A model generated the notes under the pieces. It saw only the letters and a list, made by a program, of their open reading frames with translations, searched no databases and had not been told where the DNA came from. Shown here piece after piece: positions 5,385 through 7,416 of a stretch of DNA of 7,416 nt. Within the stretch, counting starts at the first letter, position 1; every line of letters begins with the position of its first letter. Position numbers and translations under genes: made by a program. Origin of the DNA: JAADDG01 sp964450755 (GTDB lineage: Bacteria > Campylobacterota > Campylobacteria > Campylobacterales > JAADDG01); NCBI GenBank assembly GCA_964450755.1, contig CAYVDJ010000119.1, forward strand, positions 1 through 7,416, given 5' to 3'.

Positions 5385-6098
5385 GTGGAAGAGAAACCGA
5401 CTTCTGTATGGACGAGTAACCATTTTTGGAGACGCTCGGCGGCGTGGGTAACTGGTGTATCATCTGTATTGCTCATTTTTTTGACTGCTGACACAATGGG
5501 GCAGATGACAATGGGAACGGCAAAAGATGTTCAAAACAAGGTAACAAAGAGGATTCCTTCTCCTGTGGTTATCAATTATAAGATAACTTATGAGATGGAT
5601 AACGCTAGAGGTCATGAGATTCCGATTATAGGCGGAAGCGTAATGAAAAAGGTAAATGGCATCACTAAAAAAGTGAGTTCATTTAACGAAAAAGAGAAAT
5701 TCTTCGGCAGAGATGACTGGAGTGAAAAAGAGGCAATGGCCCTTGTTGATCTTGGTAAATTAACAGTTCAGGCGAAAAACTGTATGGATTGTCATACACT
5801 TCTTGGAAACGGTGCATACTATGCTCCTGATCTTACAAAATCATGGCTTGATCCGGCGTGGGGACCAAACGGTTCGCTTCAGGCAATGACCGGCGCATCA
5901 AGCAAAGAGGAAGCAATGGCAAAATTTTTGCAAAATCCGGATAAATACCCAACTCATGCAAGAAGAATGCCAAATCTTGGTATCACGGAAAAAGAGGCTA
6001 AAGGCGTAGTAGCATTTTTGAAACATATGTCCACTATTGACACGAACGGTTTCCCAAGAAACTTTGGAAAGATAAAAGGAGCGGTCCATGTTGAGTAG
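5385..6098 (+). CDS. norC: NorC: cytochrome c subunit of nitric oxide reductase
   Basis: A 237-residue membrane-anchored mono-heme cytochrome c. An N-terminal helix at about 19-37 anchors it, and the heme domain faces the periplasm. The heme site is CMDCH (C133, C136, H137), followed by the NorC signature TLLGNGAYYAPDL (138-150); M195 in RRMPNLGIT is the probable axial ligand. NorC passes electrons from periplasmic cytochrome c to NorB. The start is GTG at 5385, five bases after AAGGAGA (5373-5379), with no in-frame ATG before the helix. It is much longer than typical NorC (about 150 residues): around 70 residues at about 45-112 lie between the anchor and heme domain. The end overlaps norB by 11 bases. 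The identification is firm. Confidence 0.95.
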   Translation: MEEKPTSVWTSNHFWRRSAAWVTGVSSVLLIFLTADTMGQMTMGTAKDVQNKVTKRIPSPVVINYKITYEMDNARGHEIPIIGGSVMKKVNGITKKVSSFNEKEKFFGRDDWSEKEAMALVDLGKLTVQAKNCMDCHTLLGNGAYYAPDLTKSWLDPAWGPNGSLQAMTGASSKEEAMAKFLQNPDKYPTHARRMPNLGITEKEAKGVVAFLKHMSTIDTNGFPRNFGKIKGAVHVE

Positions 6099-7416
6099 TA
6101 ATGCAGGACTTAAATACGAATCGCAAAGATTGGCAGTTAAGTATTTTATAGTAGCAATAGTACTATTTGGTGCTCAACTGCTTTTTGGTTTATTGGCGGC
6201 TATTCAATTTATATATCCCGATTTTTTATTTAATATTTTGGATTTTTCAATTAACAGAATCGTACATATCAATGCATTGGTCGTATGGCTTTTATATGGT
6301 ATGATAGGTGCTGTTTATTGGTTGTTACCTGACGAAACAGGTATTGAAACTGTCGGTATAAAAATCGGAACATTGGGATTTTACATTTTAACCGCAGCGG
6401 TGGCAGTAGTTGTTTTGGTATATCTTCTTATCCAAGTAGGTCCCGGTAATGAGATGACTACATGGCTAATCACAGAAGGTAGAGAGTATATCGAAGCTCC
6501 AAGATGGGCTGATATCGGCATCGTTGTCGTAGTTCTTGTCTTTTTATGGAATGTTTATGCAACGGCATTTAAAGGTAAAGAGATAACAGGTATCGTAGCC
6601 GTTTTGATGGCTGACCTTTTGGCACTTGCAGGTCTTTATCTTGCAGGAATGTTCTATACAACAAATATCGCTATGGATCAATTCTGGTGGTGGTGGGTTA
6701 TCCATCTATGGGTTGAAGCGACTTGGGAAGTTTTTGTAGCTGCCGTGGGTGGTTATATGCTTATCAAAACTCTTAATGCGAGTCGTAAAGTAGTTGAGAT
6801 GTGGTTATGGATCGAAGTTGCTATGATGTTTGGTTCCGGTATCCTGGGACTTGGCCATCACTACTTCTGGATCGGTACTCCTGAATACTGGTGGGAAATC
6901 GGTGCTCTTTTCTCTGCTTTGGAGCCTGTACCGCTAATAGGTCTTTTCGTGCATGTTCTTTACGACTGGGGTAAAGAGAGAGGAAAAGGAAACGATATTA
7001 AAAATACTCCGGCCTTTGCATGGCTCACCGTTGAGACTTTCGGTAACTTCCTTGGTGCGGGTATCTGGGGATTTATGCATACTCTTCCTCAAATAAACCT
7101 TTATACTCACGGAACACAATGGCCGGCAGCTCACGGACACTTGTCATTCTTCGGTGCTTATGTAGCTATACTTTTGGGTATGGCATATATGTTGGCTCAA
7201 GGCAAATACGGTCTTGAAAAAATGAAAATGACAAAAGCAGGTTGGTGGGCTATCTCTCTAATCACAGGAGGAGTTCTTCTTATGAGTATCTCTTTGACAC
7301 TTTCCGCTTATACACAGACTATGATTGAAAGAGGAGAGTTCGGAGCTACATGGGAAGGATATTTTATAGCTCAAAATGCAACATGGTTCGTACAGGGTAT
7401 GGGCTGGAGATTGGTT
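6088..7416 (+). CDS. norB: NorB: catalytic subunit of cytochrome c-type nitric oxide reductase (3' end missing)
   Basis: The frame is open for 443 codons to the window end; family members are about 450-480 residues, so only a short C-terminal piece is lost. NorB is a polytopic heme-copper-oxidase relative that reduces 2 NO to N2O at a heme b3/non-heme iron centre. By comparison with Pseudomonas NorB: H60 (VHINALVVWLL) and H351 match heme b ligands, H349 (AAHGHL) heme b3, H206 (IHLWVEATWE), H257 and H258 (GHHYFWIG) the FeB ligands, with the conserved glutamates E210 and E279 (FSALEPVPL). All are present, so the enzyme looks active. It lacks the N-terminal quinol-oxidising extension of qNOR, consistent with adjacent norC. 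ATG 6088 lies inside norC (11-base overlap) after AAGGAG at 6076-6081, suggesting coupling. Confidence 0.96.
   Translation, partial: MLSSNAGLKYESQRLAVKYFIVAIVLFGAQLLFGLLAAIQFIYPDFLFNILDFSINRIVHINALVVWLLYGMIGAVYWLLPDETGIETVGIKIGTLGFYILTAAVAVVVLVYLLIQVGPGNEMTTWLITEGREYIEAPRWADIGIVVVVLVFLWNVYATAFKGKEITGIVAVLMADLLALAGLYLAGMFYTTNIAMDQFWWWWVIHLWVEATWEVFVAAVGGYMLIKTLNASRKVVEMWLWIEVAMMFGSGILGLGHHYFWIGTPEYWWEIGALFSALEPVPLIGLFVHVLYDWGKERGKGNDIKNTPAFAWLTVETFGNFLGAGIWGFMHTLPQINLYTHGTQWPAAHGHLSFFGAYVAILLGMAYMLAQGKYGLEKMKMTKAGWWAISLITGGVLLMSISLTLSAYTQTMIERGEFGATWEGYFIAQNATWFVQGMGWRLV

Noticed and set aside
1..7416. Mobile element, CRISPR array, tRNA or rRNA
   Set aside because: No transposase, integrase, regularly spaced repeats, or RNA gene signatures were seen on either strand.

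Overview
This AT-rich window carries denitrification genes of a bacterium that most resembles a Campylobacterota (Epsilonproteobacteria) member. The grounds are the lysine- and isoleucine-rich proteins, the tightly overlapping genes, and a nitrous oxide reductase (nos) accessory cluster with a NapH-type iron-sulfur membrane protein (NosH) directly before nosF, as described for the Wolinella-type, clade II nos cluster. The genus cannot be fixed from the window alone.

Positions 1-2952 (+ strand) are the distal part of a nos operon: the 3' part of nosH, then nosF (ABC ATPase), nosL (copper lipoprotein), nosY (ABC permease), and a second NosL-family protein that has lost the copper-binding CxxCxM motif. 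nosZ and the other nos genes must lie upstream of the window. No promoter was seen inside this block, and most genes abut or overlap. Positions 2953-3026 hold an imperfect inverted repeat between convergent genes, possibly a terminator.

Positions 3027-3404 (- strand) encode an unrecognised 125-residue membrane-anchored protein. The region 3405-3573 is a divergent control region with a perfect FNR/NNR-type palindrome (TTGAT-N4-ATCAA). Rightwards it leads to a two-gene unit: a 332-residue fused siroheme decarboxylase-type protein (heme d1 synthesis for cytochrome cd1 nitrite reductase), overlapped by an unrecognised 120-residue protein with two membrane helices.

Positions 4928-5033 hold a second perfect FNR/NNR box with exactly the same spacing (22 bases) to a TATAAT -10 element. 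In both cases the box centre is predicted at -41.5, the class II activator position. This promoter leads to an unrecognised 105-residue three-helix membrane protein, then norC and norB (cytochrome c-type nitric oxide reductase). norB is cut by the window end after 443 codons.

Together the genes cover heme d1 synthesis for nitrite reduction, NO reduction, and copper and electron supply for N2O reduction. The less-known parts are three small membrane proteins under apparently shared FNR-type control, the degenerate NosL paralogue, and a NorC with a long extra segment before its heme.
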